Assembly (NCBI RefSeq): GCF_001952075.1
Contig: NZ_LXYU01000003.1
Coordinates: 124,001 to 188,000, forward strand
Source: Ditibartonella apis
Lineage (GTDB): Bacteria; Pseudomonadota; Alphaproteobacteria; Rhizobiales; Rhizobiaceae
Length of the DNA stretch: 64,000 nt
Reading direction: 5' to 3'
The notes under the pieces were generated by a model. It was not told where the DNA came from, did no database searches, and saw only the letters and a list, made by a program, of their open reading frames with translations. This document shows positions 9,263-18,115 of the stretch, piece by piece (position 1 is the first letter of the stretch; each line of letters opens with the position of its first letter). Made by a program: the position numbers and the translations under genes.

Positions 9263-10432
9263 TCATTTCTTTTCGACTGGTTGAAGGGAGTTTGCGGGAG
9301 ACCTTTGTGGTTTGAAATTTTTTGCGTTCAACGCGAATTGCAGACAGTCTTTGATCGCAGGCGCAAGCATTGTGCCGTGGTTTTTATCGGAAAAGCTGTA
9401 AAACGTGTTGTCAACTGCCTTTGCCTTTCTCAAAATCTCTGAAACATCTTTGCCATTCGGGCCGGAATGTAAATCCTTGACCGGCTTTTTATTCGTTTCA
9501 GTCACACTCTTATGATGGGTTTTAATGCCCGATGTTTCAATCAAAAGTCGTGATTTTAACCCTTCCGGCTTGTTATAAGCGGCAAGTTTTTCCATAAATT
9601 CATGCCCGTTCCACCAGATTGACGGGTCGGCAGCGCAATAGGTAGCAAAACCGTGATTGCCCGCCGATAAAAAACTCTTCATCACAAAAAGCCCGCCAAG
9701 CGAATGGCCGAAGAAGGTGATATTGTCGCGATTAACCGGCAGGTGCTTGAATACTTCCGGCAAAATCTTTTTTTCGATAAGGCTTCGAAATTCTTTATCA
9801 CCGCCGGTTTTTGGCGCTTCCATGCCTTCACGCAGCGGAATTTTATCAGCCGGTGCATAAGAGGTGAGTTCATAAAAACGGCGTTTCACAATCTCTTTTT
9901 TCTCGTCTGTCGGATAGCCGATCGCCACAATCACGGCATCGGGTGCTTTCTCGATTGCCGGTTTAAAGGTTGTGTTGCCATCAAGGAGCAAAACAAGCGG
10001 GAACCCCCCTCTTGGTGCCGGCTTTTCCGGCACAGCAATAAACAGGCGATAGCGCCTTATCCCGTCGTTTTCGTGGCTCTTTTCGGCCGTGTTTTCCTTT
10101 CCATCTTCTTTGCTACCGGCCGGAATTTTTGCCGCTTCCGGTGGTAACAAAGCACTATGTCCATCCACAAGAGAAACTTCTATATCTTTGGTGAGGATGC
10201 GCATTTTTTCTGTATTGTCGTTTTCCGCATTGGCAAAACCACAGGAAAGGCCGAAAAAAAGGCTGGCAACAAAAAGAGCAGACATCTTCAAGCAGGAAAA
10301 TGAAAAGCGGGAAAATGGTAAGACTTGCAAGTGGCAAGCGCCCGCCCGTTTTGCCGGAAAAAGCACATTTGCCGGAAACAGGGAAGGCCGGTTTTTAAAA
10401 AACCGGCGCATAATGGTTTTGATGTTTTTCAT
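9263..10432 (-). CDS. Siderophore esterase (Fes/IroE-like alpha/beta hydrolase), probably periplasmic
   Basis: A 389-residue esterase-D-family hydrolase with the nucleophile elbow GHSLGG (Ser244) and a late His in DKNHGTMLAP that fits the catalytic triad. In the IroE/Fes group such enzymes cut tri- or di-ester siderophores to release iron. A hydrophobic signal (about residues 50-69, ending GFANA) indicates export, suggesting IroE-like action in the periplasm. The signal is preceded by about 49 residues; the ATG encoding residue 50 is an alternative start, though its upstream GAAG is weak. Its place between receptor and binding protein supports the siderophore role. Confidence 0.82.
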   Translation of the reverse strand: MKNIKTIMRRFFKNRPSLFPANVLFPAKRAGACHLQVLPFSRFSFSCLKMSALFVASLFFGLSCGFANAENDNTEKMRILTKDIEVSLVDGHSALLPPEAAKIPAGSKEDGKENTAEKSHENDGIRRYRLFIAVPEKPAPRGGFPLVLLLDGNTTFKPAIEKAPDAVIVAIGYPTDEKKEIVKRRFYELTSYAPADKIPLREGMEAPKTGGDKEFRSLIEKKILPEVFKHLPVNRDNITFFGHSLGGLFVMKSFLSAGNHGFATYCAADPSIWWNGHEFMEKLAAYNKPEGLKSRLLIETSGIKTHHKSVTETNKKPVKDLHSGPNGKDVSEILRKAKAVDNTFYSFSDKNHGTMLAPAIKDCLQFALNAKNFKPQRSPANSLQPVEKK

Positions 10433-10483
10433 CAGCTATGAGCTTTCAAAATTAATTCTGTCCTTCAAGAATTCATCCTGACT

Positions 10484-12949
10484 TCAAAATTGCGAGTTCA
10501 TGCTCAACCACAGGCGGCGGCCTTCCACCACATCATTGAACTGGTCAACACCGACACTTTTGTCAAAGAGGTTGTATATTGCGGCATTCAGTTTGACATT
10601 TTCGGAAAAAGCGTAAGAACCGCCAATATCGAAGGTGACATAATCATCATATTCACGGCCGACAATTTTACCGTTTTTGTAAACCGCCTTACCGGCAGTA
10701 CCGGTTCTGAAACCCGCATTGGTTTCCTTGCCGTGATAGGTTGCGGCAGCAAAACTTTCGAGCTTTTCAATCGGTGTTTGCCATTCGGCACGCAGATTGG
10801 CCATGTGTTTTGGCGTTCTTGCCAAAGGCAGCCCCTCATAATCGCCGCTCTTCTGTTCGGAATGGGTGTAGGTGTAGTTGGAACGGAAAGTCAAAACATC
10901 TATCGGTTTCCATGAACCGGTAAGCTCCACCCCTTGCATCACAGCCTTGTCGATATTGAGGTTTTCATAAAGCACATAGTTCGGATCAACCGACCATTCG
11001 ACCTGCTTGCCATTGGCATCGAGAACCTGCCGGTTGGTGATTTTGTCTTTGAAATCTGTATAGAAATAGGTTGCCCCCAATTCGAGATTATCAAGATTGT
11101 CCCAAATGGTGGAAAATTCATAAGAGGTACTTTTTTCCGCTTCCAGATTGTCGGCACCGATAATCACACCGCAACGGTTGCGCCCTTTCGGAGGATTGCG
11201 CCCATAAAAGCAGTTACCACCTCCGGTTGTATAAGCATAACCGGGTGCAATTTCACGAATTTCCGGTGCTTTGAAACCGGTTGAAACACCGCCTTTAAAA
11301 ACAAGATTGTCGGTCGCATGCCAAACAGCATAACCGCGCGGGCTCCAATGTTCGCCATAAATCTGGTGGTGGTCCATACGCACCCCGCCGGTCAAAGAGA
11401 ATGTATCGGTGAGCCACCATTCATCTTCTGCAAAGCCTGCCCATTGTTCAATGGTGAACTCTTCATCAAGTCCGGTGCGCATGCCGGGGTTCTGGTCGGT
11501 CAATGCTCCACGGTTGAATTGCCCGCCGGTTACCAATGTGTGGCGGCCGAAAATGTCGAACGGGGTGGTAAATTTTCCATCCACCACAGTGTTTCTTATT
11601 TCCGGCGAACGCAAATTGGCAACATAATCGTGGGTCGGTGTGTCCCATGTGTAATTGGTGCGGTTTGCGGTTTCCTGCAACACGGAAAAATCGGCAGTGG
11701 TAAAGCCGTAACGGCCGGTATAGCCGATAACCCAATGGTCACGATCATTTTTGTTATAGGTGTCAACCGGCTTGCGGCTGATATTTTCGGTTCTCTCGAT
11801 ATTGTGGCCTACCGAACTATAGCGGCGCAATCTCGTGTGACCGGCTTCAAACGTTAAATCGTTGTTTTCGTTCGGCGTTACAGTAACCTTGCCGGTAATG
11901 TCGATTTCCTTTTTCTTCGGAGTACCGGAAATAATATCGTCTTCCTCGCGCCCCAAGCCTCTTCCCCAAAGCTGCATTCCAACAACCTCGGGCGCCAGAG
12001 GGCCGCCAACATAATAGCTTCCTTGTGCGGTATTGCCGAATTTGCTGTACTGGTTTGCCGTGCCATCAATGGTAAATGAACCGGTCCATTTTTGCGGCAC
12101 TTTGCGGGTGATGATATTGATAACACCACCCATCGCATCCGAACCGTAAAGCGAAGACATCGGCCCGCGCACAACTTCAATCCGCTCGATTGCGGCAGCC
12201 GGCGGAATGAAACTCTGCTCGAAACCTGAATTGCCATTGGTGCGTGCTTCACGTGTGCTCTGGCGTTTGCCGTCAACCAGAATAAGCGTATAGGCACCGG
12301 GAAGCCCGCGAATGAAAATATCCTGTTCGGCGGCCGTTCCCGTCACAGCAACACCTTGAACATTCCTCAAGGCATCGGTCAAATCGCGGAACGACCCTTT
12401 TTCGATTTCCTCGCGCGGGATAACCGAAATGCTCGCAGGCGCATCTTTCACAGTCTGTTCGAAACCGGTCGCACTTACCACCACTTGGCGTAACATTGTG
12501 CCTTCATTGGCAAGTGGAGCCGGATTATCAGCAGAGGCAGCAGAATTCGAAGCGGTTTCACTATTTTCTGTTGCCGCCTTTTCCCCTGTCGCATTTTGCT
12601 TTTTATTCGCAATAGAGGGTTTGCTTTGTTTGCCATTATTGGCAATTTTTATGTCGTCATTGACTGTCTCGGCAAAAGCTGTGCCATCAAAAAATAGGCT
12701 CGTTGAAAAAATCGTGCTGCAGCTAAGTGCAACCAATATTTTTCGGCTTGCGTCGAAACCTTTTCTCCCCGAGAAACTCTCATCCGCACCGAATTCTTGG
12801 TTCCAACCGGTTTCGGTTTTCGCTTTGAAGCTTTGGGCAGCCATGTCCCTTTGGCTTTTTTGAATTTTCTCAGCCGTCATCGAATTCTGACAAGCCAAGA
12901 ATTCCTGATCGTTTGAAAAATGTTCACCCTCAACGCGTCCGGTCGGCAT
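10484..12949 (-). CDS. TonB-dependent siderophore receptor (FepA/IroN-like)
   Basis: An 821-residue outer-membrane receptor. After a signal segment ending GTAFA comes a TonB-box-like stretch (QVVVSATG), a plug domain with IFIRGLPG and GPMSSLYGSDAMGGVINI, and a beta-barrel ending in Phe. The frame is open to a TTG at 13036, but the ATG at 12949 has a clear GAGGGA site and is chosen. With that start, about 65 residues precede the hydrophobic core of the signal, which is unusually long; the ATG at 12844 would give a shorter N-region but has a poor site. It is the first gene of the iron block. The neighbouring esterase suggests an ester-type catecholate ligand (inference). Confidence 0.9.
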   Translation of the reverse strand: MPTGRVEGEHFSNDQEFLACQNSMTAEKIQKSQRDMAAQSFKAKTETGWNQEFGADESFSGRKGFDASRKILVALSCSTIFSTSLFFDGTAFAETVNDDIKIANNGKQSKPSIANKKQNATGEKAATENSETASNSAASADNPAPLANEGTMLRQVVVSATGFEQTVKDAPASISVIPREEIEKGSFRDLTDALRNVQGVAVTGTAAEQDIFIRGLPGAYTLILVDGKRQSTREARTNGNSGFEQSFIPPAAAIERIEVVRGPMSSLYGSDAMGGVINIITRKVPQKWTGSFTIDGTANQYSKFGNTAQGSYYVGGPLAPEVVGMQLWGRGLGREEDDIISGTPKKKEIDITGKVTVTPNENNDLTFEAGHTRLRRYSSVGHNIERTENISRKPVDTYNKNDRDHWVIGYTGRYGFTTADFSVLQETANRTNYTWDTPTHDYVANLRSPEIRNTVVDGKFTTPFDIFGRHTLVTGGQFNRGALTDQNPGMRTGLDEEFTIEQWAGFAEDEWWLTDTFSLTGGVRMDHHQIYGEHWSPRGYAVWHATDNLVFKGGVSTGFKAPEIREIAPGYAYTTGGGNCFYGRNPPKGRNRCGVIIGADNLEAEKSTSYEFSTIWDNLDNLELGATYFYTDFKDKITNRQVLDANGKQVEWSVDPNYVLYENLNIDKAVMQGVELTGSWKPIDVLTFRSNYTYTHSEQKSGDYEGLPLARTPKHMANLRAEWQTPIEKLESFAAATYHGKETNAGFRTGTAGKAVYKNGKIVGREYDDYVTFDIGGSYAFSENVKLNAAIYNLFDKSVGVDQFNDVVEGRRLWLSMNSQF

Positions 12950-13038
12950 ACTCAATCCCTCGAATTTAAAGTTGATAAAAAAGGTATAGAATTGAGAAAC
13001 AGTTAGAAAATATTTAAACCTAATGTCAACACTCAAGT

Positions 13039-13055
13039 TTTAGAATAGTTCAAAA
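13039..13055 (-). promoter_or_regulatory. Candidate iron control element (Irr box)
   Basis: The 17 bases TTTAGAATAGTTCAAAA match the rhizobial ICE consensus TTTAGAA-N3-TTCTAAA at 13 of 14 defined positions. It lies 90-106 bases upstream of the chosen receptor start, and a TTGACA (about 13024-13029) lies between it and the gene. In Hyphomicrobiales, Irr binds such elements according to haem/iron status. Regulation here is inferred from the motif and context. Confidence 0.6.
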
Positions 13056-13196
13056 TTTGAGTAAAACACATTTAATAATAATCACTTAGAAACGAAAAAA
13101 AATAAAATTCAAAAATATAGAATGCAACTATCGGCATGTGGAAAGTTTTTCATATCACCTTATACTATTTATTTATAGGGGTGAAATAAAATATAT

Positions 13197-13209
13197 TTGC
13201 GAATCGCAA
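13197..13209. promoter_or_regulatory. Perfect 13-bp dyad in the iron promoter region
   Basis: TTGCGAATCGCAA is a perfect dyad around a central A/T pair, in an A/T-rich stretch about 250 bases upstream of the receptor start. It could be an operator for an unidentified regulator. It matches neither the classical Fur box nor the ICE. Confidence 0.35.
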
Positions 13210-13633
13210 TTTCATATAGGCAGATTTTCTGTTTCAATATTATAAAATAGGCATTAAAATAATCGCTATATTATTATAATTATTTTAAGTAGTTATGAAT
13301 AAAAGCGTCGAATAAAGCAAAAAATAAAGAGAAATATTCTCGTATACAGCCTTGAAAAGGCCGCGAATGACGTGAACTCAACCAGCCTTTTTCTATATTT
13401 TTCTCCCCCGTCGGGGCGTTTCAATTGGTGAGAGAAGGTCACTGAAAGCCGGTTTAATTGATAATGATTTGGCTTTTAAAAACAGGCGTGCGGAATAGAA
13501 AACTGGAAAGCGGCTTTTCAAAGTTTGAATTTTCAAAAAGCCCGAATTTTTAAAAAAACCGGTTTTAAAAAACTGCTTTGGTTTTATGCACGCCCGCCGA
13601 AGGCAATTGGCTCTCGATGGGTGATTTTCATTT

Positions 13634-13743
13634 CCGGCAAGAAACTTTCTAACAGTTTCCAAGGAAAAAAAGAAACTTTGTCACAGTTTTCAAGAAAACT
13701 TGCGCACCATTTGCCCAAAGGGGGCAATCAAGTTTCTTGCCGG
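13634..13743. repeat. Structured inverted/direct repeat element
   Basis: A perfect 14-bp inverted repeat (CCGGCAAGAAACTT at 13634-13647, its complement at 13730-13743) encloses two 25-bp direct repeats (13639-13663 and 13670-13694, 22 of 25 identical) and a small hairpin TTGCCC/GGGCAA at 13711-13727. It lies downstream of the cupin gene. It could fold into an RNA element or be a remnant of a small mobile repeat; I do not recognise it. Confidence 0.5.
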
Positions 13744-13823
13744 TTTTGTAGCATTTTATAATTTCAGCATTTTTTGAAATGCAGAGGTGTGATGGAGTGC
13801 AAGGTTTTGGAATTCAGCTTTCT

Positions 13824-14222
13824 TTATTTTCCCTTATATTGCTTGTCGGTCACTTCTTCCATCCAGTCGGCACTTTTGCCATTCACCGTTTCCTGTATGG
13901 CATAATGTGACATTGCCGTGTCGGGCGCTGCTCCATGCCAATGTTTTTCATTGGGTTCAAACCAGACAATATCACCGGCAAAAACTTCTTTCACTTCTCC
14001 ATTTTCGCGGCCGATAAACCCGCGCCCGAATGTGATAATCAGAGCCTGCCCCTTCGGGTGGGTGTGCCAATGCGTGCGTGCTCCAGGCTCGAAGGTGACA
14101 TGACCGGCAAGAAGGTTTGACCCCTCATGCGGGTCAATTGCCGGATCAAGTCTCACCCGACCGGTAAAAAATTCTTCCGGAACCTTGCCGGAAGGGCGGC
14201 TGCCACTTCTTTTAATTTCCAT
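13824..14222 (-). CDS. Cupin-domain protein
   Basis: A 132-residue single-domain cupin. The metal-binding motif is seen in HWHTHPKGQALIITFGRG (His-x-His with later Glu/His) and the second motif in GDIVWFEPNEKHWHGA. Proteins of this size with this ending are often encoded beside carboxymuconolactone-decarboxylase-type or redox enzymes; the true substrate is unknown. The ATG follows GGGAAG. The next gene upstream on the same strand is an alcohol dehydrogenase 307 bases away, so co-transcription is possible. Confidence 0.85.
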   Translation of the reverse strand: MEIKRSGSRPSGKVPEEFFTGRVRLDPAIDPHEGSNLLAGHVTFEPGARTHWHTHPKGQALIITFGRGFIGRENGEVKEVFAGDIVWFEPNEKHWHGAAPDTAMSHYAIQETVNGKSADWMEEVTDKQYKGK

Positions 14223-14409
14223 TGTTTTTCTTCCCTGAAATGTAGTTGGTTATGAATTCCGGTTTTGCTTTGGATTTGAATATTCAAGCGCTGTCCGTAA
14301 AAACACTTTTCCAAGCATTTTTTGAAAGCACATGAACATGATTGTTTGAAAGCTTATGGGCTTTGCCGGTTGGTGCTTTCGCTTGTTCGACCAAAGCAGC
14401 GCCGACAAG

Positions 14410-14457
14410 GCTTGTTGTGAGCGGGGCTTGTTGTGAGCGTTGCTTGTTGTGAGCGGG
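14410..14457. repeat. Three tandem 16-bp repeats
   Basis: Three consecutive copies of GCTTGTTGTGAGCGGG (the middle copy ends in TT) lie in the spacer between the alcohol dehydrogenase and the cupin gene. The array is short enough to vary by slippage. No function is apparent. Confidence 0.75.
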
Positions 14458-14529
14458 GCTAATAACAAGTCCCGCTTTCTCAACTCGAAAACCTTTTTCC
14501 GGAATGAATTTTCCCGAACAATGAAGTTT

Positions 14530-15579
14530 TCAGAATGAGGCCATGTCGATGACAAAGCGGTATTTCACATCGCTTTTGAGCATGCGTTCATAAGCTTTGT
14601 CGATTTCTTGTGCTTTGATAAGCTCGATATCGGCGGTAATGTTGTGTTTGCCACAAAAATCGAGCATTTCCTGTGTTTCGGCAATGCCGCCAATGCACGA
14701 ACCGGCAAGCGAACGACGTGCTGTAATAAGGTTGAAAACGCCGACCGGCAAAGGTTCGGCCGGTGCACCGACCTGCACCAATGTGCCATTGACTTTAAGA
14801 AGGTTGAGGTAAGCGTCGATATTGTGCTTGGCGGCAATGGTGTCGATAATGAGATCAAGCGTTTTTGCAGCTTTTGCGAGGTTTTCGCTGTCGCGTGTCA
14901 AAACCACATGATGGGCACCAAGACGACGCGCATCGGCTTCTTTGGAAGGCGAGGTGGTGAGCATCGTCACATCCGCCCCCATAGCGTGGGCAAGTTTCAC
15001 CGCCATATGGCCCAAACCGCCAAGACCGGCAACCCCCACTTTCATACCTTTTCCGGCTTTCCAGTGGCGCAAGGGCGAATAGGTGGTAATGCCCGCGCAA
15101 AGGAGCGGTGCTGCTCCTGCAAGATCAAGATTTTCCGGCACCGACAAAACAAAATTGTCGTTCACCACAATGCGTTTGGAATAGCCGCCGAACGTATAAC
15201 GGTCTTTTCCGGTTTCAGGGTCGGGGCTGTTATAGGTAAGCGTGTTACCCTTTTCGCAATATTGTTCAAGTCCGGCACGGCAGCAATCGCACGTTCCGCA
15301 GGAATTGACCATGCAACCCACGCCCACCGTGTCGCCTTCTTTGAAACGCGTTACTTTTTTGCCCACGCGGCGCACCTTGCCGACAATTTCATGACCGGGC
15401 ACACAAGGGTAAATTGTGCCCTCCCAGTCACTGCGCGCGGTATGAAGGTCGGAATGGCAGACGCCACAATAAAGAATTTCAATATCCACATCATGGTCAA
15501 GCGGGTCGCGCCGCTCGAATGTGAAAGGGTGGAACGTTTTATCAGGGCCGTCAACGGCAAATGCATCACATGTAAACAT
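14530..15579 (-). CDS. Zinc-dependent alcohol/aldehyde dehydrogenase (YahK/cinnamyl-alcohol-dehydrogenase group)
   Basis: A 349-residue cytoplasmic medium-chain dehydrogenase that interconverts alcohols and aldehydes with NADP(H) or NAD(H). Catalytic zinc ligands are seen in CGVCHSDLH and GHEIVG, the structural-zinc cysteines in NSCGTCDCCRAGLEQYC, and the dinucleotide-binding loop in GVAGLGGLGHMAVK. Length is normal for the family. The ATG follows AAGGA. It is divergent from the beta-hydroxyacid dehydrogenase to its right, with about 200 bases between. The physiological substrate is not evident. Confidence 0.9.
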   Translation of the reverse strand: MFTCDAFAVDGPDKTFHPFTFERRDPLDHDVDIEILYCGVCHSDLHTARSDWEGTIYPCVPGHEIVGKVRRVGKKVTRFKEGDTVGVGCMVNSCGTCDCCRAGLEQYCEKGNTLTYNSPDPETGKDRYTFGGYSKRIVVNDNFVLSVPENLDLAGAAPLLCAGITTYSPLRHWKAGKGMKVGVAGLGGLGHMAVKLAHAMGADVTMLTTSPSKEADARRLGAHHVVLTRDSENLAKAAKTLDLIIDTIAAKHNIDAYLNLLKVNGTLVQVGAPAEPLPVGVFNLITARRSLAGSCIGGIAETQEMLDFCGKHNITADIELIKAQEIDKAYERMLKSDVKYRFVIDMASF

Positions 15580-15788
15580 ATAGGGAATTTCCTTTTGAAT
15601 ATTTGTTGTGCTATCGGTTTTGCTTCATTTTGCTTTATCATTTTCCGGTTGATAACAACTATATTCTTCAAGACGAATTTGATAAACTCTATCAGGATCA
15701 TTGGGCTTATGAATATTTTTCATAAAACCCGACAAATGAAAATAATCGAATGGAAAAATCATCGAACGGCAAAATAGAAAGTAGCAAA

Positions 15789-16655
15789 ATGGCAAAAGTG
15801 GCTTTTATCGGTTTGGGTGTAATGGGCTATCCTATGGCAGGGCATTTGAAAAAAGCCGGTCATGATGTAACGGTTTATAACCGCACGGCAAAAAAGGCTG
15901 AAAAATGGGTAGAGGAATTTCACGGTAAAAAAGCCGATACACCGGCCGAAGCGGCAAAGGGGCAGGATATTGTTTTTGCCTGTGTCGGCAATGACAATGA
16001 CATAAGGGAAGTCACAACCGGCAAGGATGGCGCATTCAAAACAATGGCAAGGGGGAGCGTTTTTGTCGACCATACGACAGATTCTGCAAAGGTTGCCCGC
16101 GAGCTTGAAGGGGAAGCCGAAAAATGCGGTATCGGTTTCATCGACGCGCCTGTTTCAGGTGGTCAGGCCGGTGCCGAAAACGGCAAACTCACCATTATGT
16201 GCGGTGGCAAGAAGGATATATTTGAAAAAACTGCCGATGTGATGAAAGCCTATGGCATTTCGGTAAAGCGGCTTGGAAAAAGCGGTAGCGGGCAATTGTG
16301 CAAAATGGTCAACCAGATTTGCCTTGCCGGTGCTGTTCAGGGGCTTGCCGAAGGGCTTGCTTTCGGTAAAAAAGCCGGTCTTGATATGAACGAGGTTCTT
16401 GATGTCATTTCCAAGGGGGCGGCCGGTTCATGGCAAATGTCGAACCGCGGCACCACTATGGTTGAAGGCAAATTCGATTTCGGTTTTGCTGTCGACTGGA
16501 TGAGAAAAGATCTCGGCATCTGCCTTGACGAAGCGCGGGGAAACGGCGCGGTTTTGCCCGTCACTGCTCTGATCGACCAGTTTTATGCCGATATTCAGGC
16601 AGAAAATGGCGGCCGGCTTGATACGTCAAGCTTGATCAAGCGGCTCCCGCAATAA
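15789..16655 (+). CDS. NAD(P)-dependent beta-hydroxyacid dehydrogenase family protein
   Basis: A 288-residue protein of the 3-hydroxyisobutyrate dehydrogenase/tartronate-semialdehyde reductase family. It has the N-terminal GLGVMGYPMAGHL nucleotide-binding loop, the substrate motif DAPVSGGQAGAENGKL, and the catalytic Lys in GSGQLCKMVNQI. Reduction of short semialdehydes such as glyoxylate or tartronate semialdehyde is the usual role; the exact substrate cannot be set. The frame is open to an ATG at 15750, but 15789 gives the normal family N-terminus; neither has a strong ribosome site. Confidence 0.87.
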   Translation: MAKVAFIGLGVMGYPMAGHLKKAGHDVTVYNRTAKKAEKWVEEFHGKKADTPAEAAKGQDIVFACVGNDNDIREVTTGKDGAFKTMARGSVFVDHTTDSAKVARELEGEAEKCGIGFIDAPVSGGQAGAENGKLTIMCGGKKDIFEKTADVMKAYGISVKRLGKSGSGQLCKMVNQICLAGAVQGLAEGLAFGKKAGLDMNEVLDVISKGAAGSWQMSNRGTTMVEGKFDFGFAVDWMRKDLGICLDEARGNGAVLPVTALIDQFYADIQAENGGRLDTSSLIKRLPQ

Positions 16656-16931
16656 TCGCGCGACAATCATTCATCTGTTGCAGTTGTTTTCGTGGCATTC
16701 CGGTGAATGCGCTACGCGTTCATCGCCGGTCAAATAACAAGCCGCCTGCTTTGCCTGAACCATTCTTGCAAGCAGCAGCTTTATTTGCCGTTTGAACCCG
16801 CGCAGCAAAATCGGCCGGTTCAACACTCACGCGTATTTCATTGAAAGCGTGGGTTGACGTGAAGCATCGGGGGCGTGAACCCAATTCCGGAAGCTCCAAA
16901 TGTGCCAAAACAAGAAAGCTCCTGCCTTATT

Positions 16932-17948
16932 TCATTGAGTGGTCGTGCGGGCTTTCAAAGTTGAACCGCGAACAATCAATTTGCTTTTCAAAACGGTTTG
17001 CCGCACCGGTTTTAGCGGGTTTTCAAGCCTTTCCATCAAACAGTGATAGGCTTCGCGGGCAATGTCGCCCACCGGCTGGGCAATGGTTGTAATGCCGTTA
17101 AAGACGAGTTCCATCCATGGTTCGTCGTCAAAGGCTGCCAAAGCCAGTTGATCGGGCACAACAATACCGGCTTTGTTTAAAAATGCCGCCGCTTTCAAAG
17201 CGAGAACCCCGTTGGTGACAATAAGCGCATCGATTTCGGGATTATTTGCCAGCGCATTTTTTAAAGATTTCGCCACATTATCTTTTTCGTGTTTTATGGC
17301 TACACTTTCACCGGAAAGGTGAAGTGCGTTGATTGCCTCCTCAAAGCCTTTTTGCCGTTCAAAACCGGTTCGGCTATCAGCTCCATAAAGGCAAAGAATG
17401 TGCTTTCTGCCATTTTCGTAAAGGTGGTGCACAAGCTTTTTGGCGGCTGCAAGATTGTCGATAAGCACTGAATCATAAATCATTTCATCGGGCTTGCGAT
17501 CAACAAGAACAAGCGGGCGTTGCAGTTTTGCCGGTCTCGTTTTGCGGCTTGTTATGTGTTTGCGGCTTGTTAAAAGCGTGGGAGCAAGAATAATACCGGC
17601 AACGTTTTCTTCTTCCATCAGGTCGAGATAGGCCTTTTCCTGCTCGGGATTTTCATCCGTGTTGCATAAGATCACATGCTGGTTGCGGGTTTTTGCAATG
17701 TCGTCGATTGCGCGGGCAAAGCGGGTAAAAAACGGGTTTCTGATGTCGGCAATGATAAGGCCTATCATATCATTGCTATGCCCGCGCAAACGGCGGGCGG
17801 CAAGGTTCGGCCGGTAACCCGAGGCAAGGATTGCCTCCTCCACTTTGCTTTTCAATTCATGGCTCACAACTTTGCCGGAAATCGCACGCGAAACGGTGGC
17901 AACCGAAACACCGGCAAGTTTTGCAACATCCTTGATTGTGGCAGCCAT
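16932..17948 (-). CDS. LacI-family regulator of the fructose operon
   Basis: A 338-residue repressor with an N-terminal LacI helix-turn-helix (IKDVAKLAGVSVATVSRAISG) and a periplasmic-binding-protein-like effector domain (MIGLIIADIRNPFF onward). It is divergent from the fructose PTS operon, and two LacI-type palindromes lie in the shared 167-base promoter region. It most likely represses fruBKA and itself, with a fructose phosphate as inducer (inference from FruR/Cra-type relatives). Confidence 0.85.
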   Translation of the reverse strand: MAATIKDVAKLAGVSVATVSRAISGKVVSHELKSKVEEAILASGYRPNLAARRLRGHSNDMIGLIIADIRNPFFTRFARAIDDIAKTRNQHVILCNTDENPEQEKAYLDLMEEENVAGIILAPTLLTSRKHITSRKTRPAKLQRPLVLVDRKPDEMIYDSVLIDNLAAAKKLVHHLYENGRKHILCLYGADSRTGFERQKGFEEAINALHLSGESVAIKHEKDNVAKSLKNALANNPEIDALIVTNGVLALKAAAFLNKAGIVVPDQLALAAFDDEPWMELVFNGITTIAQPVGDIAREAYHCLMERLENPLKPVRQTVLKSKLIVRGSTLKARTTTQ

Positions 17949-18003
17949 TCGAATTTTCTTTCTTTCCTAGTGCGCGAATACGATAAATAGACGTTTTTTC
18001 CTT

Positions 18004-18015
18004 GAAAACGTTTCC
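18004..18015. promoter_or_regulatory. LacI-type operator, regulator-proximal
   Basis: GAAAACGTTTCC is a near-perfect palindrome with the central CG typical of LacI-family operators. It lies 56 bases upstream of the regulator start and so could mediate autoregulation. Confidence 0.7.
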
Positions 18016-18070
18016 AGAATTTGCTGTAGAATTATATGACAGAATTAAACAGTTGCTTGATATATTTCAA

Positions 18071-18082
18071 GAAAACGTTTTC
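18071..18082. promoter_or_regulatory. LacI-type operator, fruB-proximal
   Basis: GAAAACGTTTTC is a perfect 12-bp palindrome 34 bases upstream of the fruB start. It is the same sequence type as the site 67 bases to its left. The spacing, about six helical turns, would allow looping between two repressor dimers. Confidence 0.75.
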
Positions 18083-18115
18083 AATTCATTTTGAAAAGCC
18101 CAAGGGAGGAAACCC

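Larger units (their letters stand above)
13056..13823. other. Long A/T-rich intergenic region
   Basis: About 770 bases between the receptor promoter and the cupin gene. It holds the dyad at 13197, a GATAATGATT stretch near 13460 resembling half a Fur box, and the structured element at 13634-13743. Open frames here (for example 89 codons on the minus strand) lack ribosome sites and recognisable sequence. Confidence 0.5.

Noticed and set aside
13456..13475. GATAATGATT stretch as a Fur box
   Set aside because: Only half of the classical palindrome is present, and it lies about 500 bases from the receptor gene.
13393..13662. 89-codon minus-strand open frame upstream of the iron operon
   Set aside because: It overlaps the structured repeat element and shows no protein-like pattern or ribosome site.
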